Positions 33,550 through 40,887 of a stretch of DNA of 64,000 nt are shown here, piece after piece. Every line of letters begins with the position of its first letter. Position 1 is the first letter of the stretch. The stretch is from positions 1 through 64,000 of IMG/VR virus record IMGVR_UViG_3300031787_000064. One strand, written 5' to 3'. The position numbers were made by a program, and so were the translations under genes. The stretch comes from a virus. Under the pieces are notes generated by a model, which was not told the origin of the DNA, did not search any database, and saw only the letters and a program-made list of their open reading frames with translations.

Positions 33550-33765
33550 TTAATTTAATGGACTAATCTTTTTGTACAACATATATTCCCAATACTTGGC
33601 ATATTCATACAAGTCTTCACGCTTCTCATCTATGATGCCCTTTTCAATCATATCAATCATGATCTCTACCCACATATACCTAGGGTTAACATGGTAATAA
33701 GGATGGATCTCATTTGGTATACCTGACCCGTCTGCAATGTCGTCTAGCACGTCATAATATAACAT
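33550..33765 (-). CDS. Small protein of unknown function
   Basis: 71 residues, acidic and aromatic (PYYHVNPRYMWVEIMIDMI). The initiating ATG lies only 3 nt from an ATATTTATT motif, so that motif cannot easily be its promoter. Function unknown. Confidence 0.5.
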   Translation of the reverse strand: MLYYDVLDDIADGSGIPNEIHPYYHVNPRYMWVEIMIDMIEKGIIDEKREDLYEYAKYWEYMLYKKISPLN

Positions 33766-33768
33766 AAC

Positions 33769-33777
33769 AATAAATAT
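33769..33777 (-). promoter_or_regulatory. ATATTTATT motif close to the 33550-33765 start
   Basis: On the minus strand TAATATTTATTGTTATG. The motif ends 3 nt from the ATG, too near for a normal promoter, which is the main counter-example to the promoter reading. Confidence 0.25.
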
Positions 33778-33794
33778 TAGTTTTACTTTAAGGA

Positions 33795-34172
33795 TTATTT
33801 ACCGAATAGTTCTTTAATACATTTTTTGGCATCACGTTTGGCAATCTTGTATGCTTCTATCTCCATAGGGTGTTTACTATCTGGAAGATACATACTTAAG
33901 ATCTGGTAATGCCTCATGTTTTGCCTGTAATGTGTATATTCATGGATAATACTACAGGCTAGTTCATGTAGATCATGGTGCATACTTTTATCTATAAAGA
34001 TGGTGGATTCTATCTCATCATAGAATGCCATACACCCTTCAGTATAGTAGTCACCATTCTTGAACTCTATGTAAGGAAGGTCTCGGTTGTATTTAGACAT
34101 ACCATATTTTGCAACACACCAATCAAAGATCTTGTTGGCATGTCGCTTGGTAAGCTTTGGTTGTTTGTCCAT
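33795..34172 (-). CDS. HExxH zincin-like metallopeptidase 1
   Basis: 125 residues. IIHEYTHYRQNM (HEYTH at 77-81) has the zinc-binding HExxH motif, with candidate third ligand Glu at 104 or 106 (HPMEIEAY). This is the layout of compact gluzincin-like peptidases of phages (IrrE/ImmA-related or SprT-like in appearance). It lies directly before a second HExxH gene. Substrate unknown; anti-host-factor proteolysis is speculation. Confidence 0.7.
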   Translation of the reverse strand: MDKQPKLTKRHANKIFDWCVAKYGMSKYNRDLPYIEFKNGDYYTEGCMAFYDEIESTIFIDKSMHHDLHELACSIIHEYTHYRQNMRHYQILSMYLPDSKHPMEIEAYKIAKRDAKKCIKELFGK

Positions 34173-34174
34173 AA

Positions 34175-34768
34175 CTAGATTTGTTCTTCAATGAAGACCT
34201 GTTCGATCTTCTTGGGTAACTTATTATAGTTCATTCTAAAGTGGTTAGGCATCATTTTAACTAACCTCTTGTTTGAATACGGGCTATTGTTAGAGGTACA
34301 CCATTTCCTGGTGGCCAACATTCTATTATAAAAATGAATGTAACAATTGGCCTTCTTTATGTATTGATCAATGTCTATATCTAATCCGAACTTCTTTATG
34401 ATCTTGACAGCTCTTTTCTCGTTGTCTAGTTCTAGGTCTCTAGACACGGCTAGATGCTTCTTAATGTCTCTAACTTCCTCACCCATCAACCAATCGTCTA
34501 CTTTAGGGATCGATACATCTGCCTTCTTCCACAAGTCTATCTGATCTACCCATTGGGTCAAATGAGCAAACTCATGTGCCAAGATCTCTATGGAGTCTGG
34601 TCTATTCATAGAGCATACCAGCTCCTTATTATATTCGTCAAAATACCCAGAACATTGTAACTTGCCTGGGAGCCTGACGTATTTGGTGCGTCTGAGATCA
34701 CACTTGATCCCATACTTCTTGCACTCTTGTTTAACGTACTTTACGAATTCTTTTGCTTTCTTATTCAT
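34175..34768 (-). CDS. HExxH zincin-like metallopeptidase 2
   Basis: 197 residues. ILAHEFAHLTQW (HEFAH at 65-69) and a later LELDNEKRAV with Glu 113 or 117 as possible third zinc ligand. The C-terminal half is basic with YIHFYNRMLATRKWC. Related in layout to its neighbour but longer. It may act on host or phage proteins. Adjacent tandem peptidases in one operon are unusual. Confidence 0.7.
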   Translation of the reverse strand: MNKKAKEFVKYVKQECKKYGIKCDLRRTKYVRLPGKLQCSGYFDEYNKELVCSMNRPDSIEILAHEFAHLTQWVDQIDLWKKADVSIPKVDDWLMGEEVRDIKKHLAVSRDLELDNEKRAVKIIKKFGLDIDIDQYIKKANCYIHFYNRMLATRKWCTSNNSPYSNKRLVKMMPNHFRMNYNKLPKKIEQVFIEEQI

Positions 34769-34796
34769 AGAATGTCTTTTTAAAGGTCAAAGAATC

Positions 34797-35120
34797 CTAT
34801 GATAAATATTCCGTTTGGATTTGTTCTATATGTTTACAGGTTCCAGCCCTGCCACTAAATTTGAAGGCGTGGCAATTGCATGACCAGTTTTTATGGTCCA
34901 GCTTTACAGTATAAGAACGGCCTCCATTTCCTTCAACGTCCCAATCCAACCTCAACTTAAAGGCCTCATTTGTGCCTCCTACGTGAGGCTTACGGAACCA
35001 CATAAGGTCGGCTTCCGTAGTCCCACTAGGAACATCGATCCTCTTACCATCTACTTGGACATAAGTACCTTTGTCGTCTTGAGTAGGAAAAGGATATTGA
35101 AAGCTGTGTATTATTATCAT
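34797..35120 (-). CDS. SWIM zinc-finger protein
   Basis: 107 residues. WSCNCHAFKFSGRAGTCKHI (about 82-101) fits CxC-x(n)-CxH, the SWIM finger. Residues 1-75 form a small beta domain. SWIM domains bind DNA or protein. It overlaps the upstream gene by 4 nt. A role in DNA transactions is possible but unproven. Confidence 0.75.
   Translation of the reverse strand: MIIIHSFQYPFPTQDDKGTYVQVDGKRIDVPSGTTEADLMWFRKPHVGGTNEAFKLRLDWDVEGNGGRSYTVKLDHKNWSCNCHAFKFSGRAGTCKHIEQIQTEYLS
34801..34809 (-). promoter_or_regulatory. ATATTTAT motif 32 nt before the peptidase-2 start
   Basis: On the minus strand GAATATTTATCATAGG lies inside the end of the SWIM gene, with the longest gap to a start of all copies. Confidence 0.3.
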
Positions 35121-35329
35121 AGGGGTTTAAATTTAAATAAATTCCAGACTCTGGAAAAATCAAAGCCTGTAGTTTTTGGTTTTAGTTTACCGAAGTCATA
35201 CTCACTATGGAGATTATGTGCTTGAGGTTGATCGTTTCTGCAAGCAGAACCCACTCTAAACATATTCATCCACTCTTGTTGACTTACTTTCTCAGGATAA
35301 GTTGTACTCTTAATTTTAATGTTGCTCAT
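35117..35329 (-). CDS. Small protein of unknown function
   Basis: 70 residues from the ATG at 35329, preferred over 35377 because the longer form overlaps the upstream gene. It contains SQQEWMNMFRVGSACRNDQP and a basic end. Overlaps the SWIM gene by 4 nt. Confidence 0.5.
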   Translation of the reverse strand: MSNIKIKSTTYPEKVSQQEWMNMFRVGSACRNDQPQAHNLHSEYDFGKLKPKTTGFDFSRVWNLFKFKPL

Positions 35330-35336
35330 ATTAATT

Positions 35337-36017
35337 TTATTTAGTGTAACCAAATATTTTTGAATCATCAATTTCACAATAAGAATAATCTACTTTAACT
35401 ACCTTAGTTAACTCCTTTTGCTTGATAGTGCCTGTCTTACGATCTTCAATCATAACAGTAGCAACACCTGCATAAGGATCAAGATCAATTGAATCATAGT
35501 ACTCGTTAGCTTGCTCAAATGTATCAAACAAACGCGTCTCTGTATCTTTATCAGTATATCCATCTAACAACTCTGATTCAAAGTCGTCTTCATTTTCTAC
35601 AGTAAAGTAAGGACTAACTGTAACAAAGAACTTATTAGGGTCTTTTCCATCACCTATGATCTCTCTAGCTAGCTCTTTAATTTGTGCTTCACTCAATTCA
35701 ACTGTACTATTATCACGTAAAGATGAGAGAGCTTGATTGATTTGCTCGGCCGCAAGATCAGTAACTGTGCCATTAAAACCACCAATATGCCACTCGATCA
35801 TTTCATCTGTACGAAGCATACGATATTCTTTCCAATCGTATACAGTAAAGACTTCACCAGACTCGAGCTCCATTTCCCACTCGAAGTTGACTTTGTCTTG
35901 ACCTGTATTTGAATCTTCATTAGGTTCACCTAATACCTGGATTAACTGATCAACGCTTGCAGTTACAATACTATCATGGAAGCTAGTTCCTGATACACGC
36001 TTATTTGTCTTTTTCAT
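35337..36017 (-). CDS. Conserved phage protein of unknown function
   Basis: 226 residues from the ATG at 36017, chosen for its AATAAAGGTTAT leader; 36056 would overlap the preceding gene. The SFHDSIVTASVDQLIQVLGE start and VNFEWEMELESGEVFTVYDW belong to a set I have seen in several phage genomes without known role. The C-terminal half is acidic alpha/beta. Confidence 0.6.
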   Translation of the reverse strand: MKKTNKRVSGTSFHDSIVTASVDQLIQVLGEPNEDSNTGQDKVNFEWEMELESGEVFTVYDWKEYRMLRTDEMIEWHIGGFNGTVTDLAAEQINQALSSLRDNSTVELSEAQIKELAREIIGDGKDPNKFFVTVSPYFTVENEDDFESELLDGYTDKDTETRLFDTFEQANEYYDSIDLDPYAGVATVMIEDRKTGTIKQKELTKVVKVDYSYCEIDDSKIFGYTK

Positions 36018-36039
36018 ATAACCTTTATTTAGTTTTAAA

Positions 36040-36267
36040 TTATTGAATGTCTTCAAATTGTCCCCAAGGAAAATTCATATCAAACTTGATATTTGCACTT
36101 CTACAAACACTACCAAGATCAACTACTACTCCATAAGGAATGTTTGATAAAATAGTATTCTCTTGTAGAGTTTCTTCAAGGCGAATAGCCGTATTTGGAT
36201 AATCTACTTTGAATGACGCAATAGCCTTCTTAAGCTCAGGCTTGGCTCTTTCTAATAATGTTTTCAT
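36040..36267 (-). CDS. Small protein of unknown function
   Basis: 75 residues, helical start then strands (VVDLGSVCRSANIKFDMNFP). Leader AAACAGTTATG. No family recognised. Confidence 0.5.
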   Translation of the reverse strand: MKTLLERAKPELKKAIASFKVDYPNTAIRLEETLQENTILSNIPYGVVVDLGSVCRSANIKFDMNFPWGQFEDIQ

Positions 36268-36273
36268 AACTGT

Positions 36274-36450
36274 TTATTTTAATTGTTTTTTAAATTCTTT
36301 AATTGGATCTTGTTTAGCAATACGTTTAATGTAACTACTAACTCTATGCTTCTCATTTAATGAACGCATAAGTTCATCTCGTTCTAAGGTCTCTTTCAAC
36401 CATTGTTCTCTGTTAGTCTCATATAGACTAAGTTTTTTATCTTTACTCAT
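36274..36450 (-). CDS. Small basic helical protein (58 aa), missed by length cut-off
   Basis: MSKDKKLSLYETNREQWLKE, then a charged helix to KEFKKQLK. Start overlaps the upstream stop as ATGA and the frame fills the gap exactly. Strongly basic, perhaps nucleic-acid binding. Credible because of coupling and length. Confidence 0.65.
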   Translation of the reverse strand: MSKDKKLSLYETNREQWLKETLERDELMRSLNEKHRVSSYIKRIAKQDPIKEFKKQLK

Positions 36451-36728
36451 AACTCATAATTTGGTTCATAATCTTCATCTGTATCGTAGCATCCTACCAT
36501 ACGTTCTAACTCAGCATCAATACGAAGTTGATGAGGTCTCCAACGTTCATAACGTTCTGCATTTGTTTCTTTATCTTCAGGCCAATGACTATCATTGTCC
36601 CAACCTTTTGGAAACATAGGCTTAAGATCTTCACTACTTACATTAGGATTGATTGTTTGAATCTCACTATCAAACACATTTTTGTCTAGGCTAATAAGCC
36701 TCTCTAAATTTTCTTTCACACTTTTCAT
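36447..36728 (-). CDS. Small acidic protein of unknown function
   Basis: 93 residues from the ATG at 36728 (MKSVKENLERLISLDKN). A start at 36737 is possible. Trp/Pro/Glu-rich middle. Coupled to the next gene by ATGA. Confidence 0.5.
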   Translation of the reverse strand: MKSVKENLERLISLDKNVFDSEIQTINPNVSSEDLKPMFPKGWDNDSHWPEDKETNAERYERWRPHQLRIDAELERMVGCYDTDEDYEPNYEL

Positions 36729-36745
36729 AACACACAATTTTATAA

Positions 36746-37057
36746 TTAATAATCAAATGAATCTCTCATATTGAAGTCCTCGTCTTCTAGAATGTCAATT
36801 TGCTCTTCGATCACACTATCAGGAACATGGCCATCCAAAAACATTTCAAGCTCAACCTCTTTTAGTATCTGATCAATTGGCATTGCTTTGTACTTTCTAA
36901 TTTCTACTTTGATCTCTTGACCCAAATACTCGATAACTGCAATACCTTTAGTACCTTCTTTGTAGGTATACTCTCGTCCTTTTGGACTTACGAACGTCTT
37001 ACCAACTTTAGCACTATCCCAATCTCTCTTCTTACCAACTTCTTTTCTTTGCATCAT
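36746..37057 (-). CDS. Small acidic protein of unknown function
   Basis: 103 residues. KVGKTFVSPKGREYTYKEGT looks like a small strand-rich domain, followed by an acidic helix. Two adjacent ATG codons; the first (37057) or second is used. AAAAATAAATGTTATG leader. Confidence 0.5.
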   Translation of the reverse strand: MMQRKEVGKKRDWDSAKVGKTFVSPKGREYTYKEGTKGIAVIEYLGQEIKVEIRKYKAMPIDQILKEVELEMFLDGHVPDSVIEEQIDILEDEDFNMRDSFDY

Positions 37058-37074
37058 AACATTTATTTTTTAGG

Positions 37075-37269
37075 TTATTCAAATAAACAATTCTCTTGCT
37101 CCCATCGACCGTTTATAAGTCTCTCGATCGTATAGTCACCATTGTACTTACGATTCTCTGGGTGTGTTAGCCACACTTTCACATCGTCTTTCCAAATCTT
37201 GAGTTCGTCTCCGTCCCAAGCTTGCTCGATTGTATCGAGACTTTCTAGTTGTCTTTTTGTGTATTTCAT
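37075..37269 (-). CDS. Small protein of unknown function
   Basis: 64 residues, Trp/Lys-rich (WDGDELKIWKDDVKVWLTHP). Leader AAATAAAAGTTATG. No family recognised. Confidence 0.5.
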   Translation of the reverse strand: MKYTKRQLESLDTIEQAWDGDELKIWKDDVKVWLTHPENRKYNGDYTIERLINGRWEQENCLFE

Positions 37270-37316
37270 AACTTTTATTTGTAATTAAATATAATTATGG
37301 AGTCGCGGTCAATCAA

Positions 37317-37508
37317 TTAAAGTCCACATTCCATTCTGTATACTCTATCATGGTGTTCAGCCTCTGAATATACATCTAAATTCAAATATGTATTATTCCA
37401 AAAATTATGAAATAAATACGTATCCGCCCATTTAAGGTCAGCTTTCATCACCACTTTAGCTTCATCAGCTGTTAATACTTCTTTTTGTTTTAATTCTTGT
37501 ACGTTCAT
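37317..37508 (-). CDS. Small protein of unknown function
   Basis: 63 residues, helical, MNVQELKQKEVLTADEAKVV start. TAATAGTTATG-type leader. No family recognised. Confidence 0.5.
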   Translation of the reverse strand: MNVQELKQKEVLTADEAKVVMKADLKWADTYLFHNFWNNTYLNLDVYSEAEHHDRVYRMECGL

Positions 37509-37522
37509 AACTATTATTTTTA

Positions 37523-37813
37523 TTAGCTTAAAGAACTTAATACCACACCTTTGTAACCAAGGCTATTAGCCTTCTCGATACCAACGAACTCGCTAAAGTC
37601 TTCACCTGGTACCTCATACAAGTATACCTGGAAGTTCTCACAAAACTTCTTAATATGCTTGGACTGCTCGGCCCAATCCATATACATCGTATTGATGCCT
37701 AACGTATAGTCAAGCCAATCGTGAACATCACAAATATTCAATACAGGAAATTCGCTTTGTAGCTCAGCGATAACTCTGTTTCTACCTTCTAATACTAATT
37801 CATTCATATTCAT
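37523..37813 (-). CDS. First gene behind iteron module 3, unknown function
   Basis: 96 residues. Mixed alpha/beta with Trp/Tyr clusters (YTLGINTMYMDWAEQ). The perfect AAAATAAAAGTTATG leader and a TATATTTAC promoter-like site 39 nt upstream mark it as the head gene of its operon. No family recognised. Confidence 0.55.
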   Translation of the reverse strand: MNMNELVLEGRNRVIAELQSEFPVLNICDVHDWLDYTLGINTMYMDWAEQSKHIKKFCENFQVYLYEVPGEDFSEFVGIEKANSLGYKGVVLSSLS

Positions 37814-37851
37814 AACTTTTATTTTAAGTGTCCTTTAATCAATCGAACAAT

Positions 37852-37984
37852 GTAAATATACTACGAATTTTTGACACCAAAAAATTTTTAGTGAACTATT
37901 TTGAAAATTGTCGATTGATAATCAATTAGTTATGCAAGTGATTGGAAATCAATCAGTTACACACCTTGATAATCAATTAGTTAC
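37852..37984 (-). promoter_or_regulatory. Iteron-promoter module 3
   Basis: Minus-strand TATATTTAC (37852-37860) with TTTG 17 nt upstream. Iterons start at 37915, 37942 and 37966 on the plus strand (periods 27 and 24). The AGTGAACTATTTTGAAAATTG block between promoter and iterons is almost identical to module 2. Distance promoter to first iteron is 63 nt as in the others. It heads the block that ends at 32922. Confidence 0.8.
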
Positions 37985-38015
37985 GTATGTAGGAAAATTA
38001 ATATGTATAAGTGAC

Positions 38016-38603
38016 TCACTTCTTGTACCTGCACCTGTCAAAATGCCATTGTTTCATGGCGCTTCCTTTTCCTTTCTTTAAACAGTGCGGACACGTATAC
38101 ACGGGACGAATATCACCAGCATATTTAGGACATTTATCAAAATGATATTTTTTTGCATTATTAGATGCTGTTTTAATTCCACAATGAGGACATTCAATAT
38201 GGCTGTATACTTTTCCTATGCTAGCTTCTTTTATTTTATTTTTATGTTCTTCAGACTTAGGTTTTCTCATTCTCATTTTTGTTTCCTCAGTCTTAGGTTT
38301 TTTCATTCTACTCTTATGGTATTCTGATAAAGGCTTGCCTGTTTTAAATTCACTAATCTTTTTATTTATATGAGCTCTTTCTTCTGGTGTCATGTTTAAT
38401 CTTTGACTTATTAAGTGGGCTGCGCAATATTCACCTTTATCATAATGAATTTGATAATGCTCTTTTAATGGAAGTGCAATAAGATTAAATATATTATTGT
38501 TATTTCTATCACCATCAATGTGATGGATATCATAAGTCACTCCATTTTCATCAACTGGTATCGGTCCGTAATAATCAGACCATATTTTTCTATAATCAGC
38601 CAT
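38016..38603 (-). CDS. HNH homing endonuclease with NUMOD3-like and zinc-finger modules
   Basis: 195 residues from the ATG at 38603; 38657 is possible. YDIHHIDGDRNNNNIFNL (24-41) is the HNH core with its His pair and Asn. GKPLSEYHKSRMKKPKTEE and repeats resemble NUMOD3 DNA-binding motifs. Two CPHC-type fingers follow, ending MKQWHFDRC. The same finger module sits in the GIY-YIG enzyme at 40228. It is flanked upstream by a TAGATAG/TATCTA hairpin. It likely spreads by cutting alleles without it. Confidence 0.85.
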   Translation of the reverse strand: MADYRKIWSDYYGPIPVDENGVTYDIHHIDGDRNNNNIFNLIALPLKEHYQIHYDKGEYCAAHLISQRLNMTPEERAHINKKISEFKTGKPLSEYHKSRMKKPKTEETKMRMRKPKSEEHKNKIKEASIGKVYSHIECPHCGIKTASNNAKKYHFDKCPKYAGDIRPVYTCPHCLKKGKGSAMKQWHFDRCRYKK

Positions 38604-38669
38604 AAAATAAAAATGGACCCAGAGGAAGTAAAGGTCCCGGAATGACCGATACTCCATGAGTCCAATAAA

Positions 38670-38716
38670 TTATTGTAGATAGTTGATTCCGGCAACTTTC
38701 TATCTATAATAAATAT
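38670..38716 (-). promoter_or_regulatory. Hairpin and ATATTTATT motif upstream of the HNH gene
   Basis: On the minus strand GATATTTATTATAG (38708-38716 core) is followed by TAGATA and GTTG pairing with CAAC and TATCTA, with a four-base bulge (GAAA). In T4, hairpins before homing-endonuclease genes hide start sites of early transcripts; a similar role is possible here. Confidence 0.35.
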
Positions 38717-38717
38717 C

Positions 38718-39467
38718 TTACTTTTTAAAATCTATAAATTCATTACCATCTTCTTGACTCAAATGATCTTCTTTAGACTTAAATAATACATCTCCAGATC
38801 CATCTAATCCGAGGTTTTTAAGATGTGTATAATAAAAATCATCGAGTTGGAATAACTCTTGTGCATCTTCTTTTATCTCTGGTGCATCTATAGGCATTGC
38901 TTCTAGACGTTGTAGCATTTTGTTTGAGAACGGATCTTCTATGAACAAGAAGTAACAATTGTAGCAAAGCCATCTTAGGTTCTCTATTCTCCAGTCACTA
39001 CGTTTACCGTTAACAAAGTTAAGTAGTAAAGGTGCTTTCATATCTGTCAATCTCTTCTCACTGAACTTACATGTTGCACATTGGTAACCTAGTCTACCAT
39101 CTTTCATTAGAAGTTCTTTCAACCTTATAATCTTCTTGGTATTGATAGGTTGATTCTCTACTAACATGTCGTCTAGATTCTTCTTCCACTGTCCACCTAC
39201 CCAGTTCTTAGGCATACCTTTGCCTGCTTGATTCTTGTGTAGTTCGAACAAGCTTTTGCCTGTAGCTTCGTCTATATGTTTCTTTGCATACTTCTTGTAT
39301 GTAACATCTGTAATGCCAAGCCATCTAGCAGCTTCTTTATTGCTTCTAGTATTAGCCATGGCTTCTCTAATTCTTTCTGGAGATAATTGCAGGCCTCGGT
39401 TCCACCAGGTTTCTGGTCTAACGCCTCTAGCCATATTTTCTTTCGTGAAGTTATATTGCTTGCTCAT
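38718..39467 (-). CDS. HNH-like zinc-binding protein with degenerate core
   Basis: 249 residues. A HTH-like segment (NKEAARWLGITDVTYKKYA, about 43-61) precedes a domain with CATC at about 131-134 and LRWLCYNCYFLF. The spacing is that of HNH/recombination-type endonucleases (CxxC, then DWRIENLRWLCxxC). The catalytic His pair is replaced by LLLNFVNG. It may be an inactive nuclease acting as a DNA-binding regulator. Its C-terminus is acidic. Confidence 0.6.
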   Translation of the reverse strand: MSKQYNFTKENMARGVRPETWWNRGLQLSPERIREAMANTRSNKEAARWLGITDVTYKKYAKKHIDEATGKSLFELHKNQAGKGMPKNWVGGQWKKNLDDMLVENQPINTKKIIRLKELLMKDGRLGYQCATCKFSEKRLTDMKAPLLLNFVNGKRSDWRIENLRWLCYNCYFLFIEDPFSNKMLQRLEAMPIDAPEIKEDAQELFQLDDFYYTHLKNLGLDGSGDVLFKSKEDHLSQEDGNEFIDFKK

Positions 39468-39867
39468 CTATTTTAGGGTTTACTTTACACATCAAGTTCC
39501 ACAAATCAGTTGGGTTGTTAAGTATTACCTCGTCTTTATCATTCACTATAATTGGGTTCATAGTCCCATCAGAGTTTACTCTATCGTATAAATAGAATCC
39601 TATTAGTTCCATACATTGCTTACCGAAGTTCATATACAACAACATGTCTATGATAGTAAAGAACTTCTCATCATAGTTAGTAAAGTCAAGGTTTAGATCT
39701 GCATAGACTATATTCTGTCTAACAAAGATCTCTTCCATCATCACAATAACATTAAAGAATAGTTCACGCTTCTTGTCTATTACAGACTTCCTCTTCCTTC
39801 TAATCAAGGTTTTGGTACCTAAGATCTCATCGACAGCTAACTGAACTTGCTTATATTCTTTTTCCAT
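39451..39867 (-). CDS. Conserved T4-like phage protein of unknown function
   Basis: 138 residues, helical N-terminal half, then LDFTNYDEKFFTIIDMLLYM and a NPTDLWNLMCKVN end. Overlaps both neighbours by 17 nt, consistent with one operon. Conserved-looking but no family name known. Confidence 0.55.
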   Translation of the reverse strand: MEKEYKQVQLAVDEILGTKTLIRRKRKSVIDKKRELFFNVIVMMEEIFVRQNIVYADLNLDFTNYDEKFFTIIDMLLYMNFGKQCMELIGFYLYDRVNSDGTMNPIIVNDKDEVILNNPTDLWNLMCKVNPKIDEQAI

Positions 39868-40210
39868 GCTTTCTCTTTTTAGGTACGTCTATCTTTCCAG
39901 ACTTAGGTTTTTCTTGTATGGTGTGAATTAAGTTCTTAATGTGAGTGCACATCTCATAGTCTTCGTCTTCAACGTACCAGACTAAACAGGTCTCAAGTGC
40001 TTGGATCCAGTTGTTCTTATGAACCTCTACATACTGACCTGAATCGTTTATTTCAAATAAAGATGCGTAGATCTTCTTATCAGCGACTGCTTCTTCTATA
40101 GCAAGTGGTACATGCTTCTTAACCAGATCTTTTAGAATATCTGACTTAGCAATTTGCTCTGGAGTTAAACTATCTAAACTATCAAATAGTGCTCTAACAG
40201 GTTTACGCAT
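39851..40210 (-). CDS. Small protein with UVR-like motif
   Basis: 119 residues, helical. VEDEDYEMCTHIKNLIHTI (about 80-98) echoes the motif of 22032-22235. C-terminus strongly basic (KIDVPKKRKHGKRI). Perhaps an adaptor binding nucleic acid. Follows the GIY-YIG gene. Confidence 0.5.
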   Translation of the reverse strand: MRKPVRALFDSLDSLTPEQIAKSDILKDLVKKHVPLAIEEAVADKKIYASLFEINDSGQYVEVHKNNWIQALETCLVWYVEDEDYEMCTHIKNLIHTIQEKPKSGKIDVPKKRKHGKRI

Positions 40211-40227
40211 AACTAAATTAATCGTTT

Positions 40228-40887
40228 TTACTTGAATCTAGGGTTATGCAGTCTCATAAACTCTGCATGCTCTGGTCTTTTCTTGCCATAGAATGGATGG
40301 TTTTCTCCTCTCATCTTTTCTTTAAAGCTTTCTGATTGTGTGTTTCTAACTCCTGTATATGTAGGACAGTTGTCGAAGTGCCATCTATGCATAACATTCT
40401 CATTTCCTTTTTTACCACAGTGAGGACACTCAGCATCTCTCTTCTTCTTTCCTTTCTGAGCTATGCTAAGTTTAAGTTTAGTTTCCTCTGACTTGACTTT
40501 CCCTAAACCAGATTTGTTACCTTTAGAAGTAATAGTCAGCTTTTGTCTATGCTCTAACGTCTTCTTTCTACCAAACCAAGGATGGGCTTCTTTACTTCCG
40601 AATCCACCATCTCCGATTTCCTCTTTCATGTTAGCCCAGTTATCTGACTTAACTACATTGAATAAGTTAGAATAATACAATCCTAACTCTTTTACTTCAT
40701 CTTCATTAATTGTTTCGTGAAGTATCCAAGTCTGTAAGTCTGAGTTCTTGAGGTTGTGCAAGTTAAGGTGTCTTTTCCATCTTAGCCCACTACCTTCATA
40801 CTTATAAGGATCTTGAACTGTCTTACCTAGATACAATAACCCTTTAGGACTCTGCTTAACGTATATGTAAGTCTTCTTATTCTCCAC
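40228..40887 (-). CDS. GIY-YIG homing endonuclease with NUMOD3-like and zinc-finger modules
   Basis: 219 residues, GTG start overlapping the upstream stop by 11 nt. TYIYVKQSPKGLLYLGKT (6-23) is the GIY-YIG core. NUMOD3-like segments (HPWFGRKKTLEHRQKL, then KSEETKLKLSIAQKG) are followed by ECPHCGKKGNENVMHRWHF, the zinc finger shared with the HNH enzyme at 38016. Typical modular homing enzyme. Confidence 0.85.
   Translation of the reverse strand: MENKKTYIYVKQSPKGLLYLGKTVQDPYKYEGSGLRWKRHLNLHNLKNSDLQTWILHETINEDEVKELGLYYSNLFNVVKSDNWANMKEEIGDGGFGSKEAHPWFGRKKTLEHRQKLTITSKGNKSGLGKVKSEETKLKLSIAQKGKKKRDAECPHCGKKGNENVMHRWHFDNCPTYTGVRNTQSESFKEKMRGENHPFYGKKRPEHAEFMRLHNPRFK

Noticed and set aside
21711-37984. 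Iteron arrays as a CRISPR array
   Set aside because: Repeats are only 19 nt, degenerate, 3-4 per locus, with 5-8 nt between them and no spacers or cas genes. Better read as binding sites.
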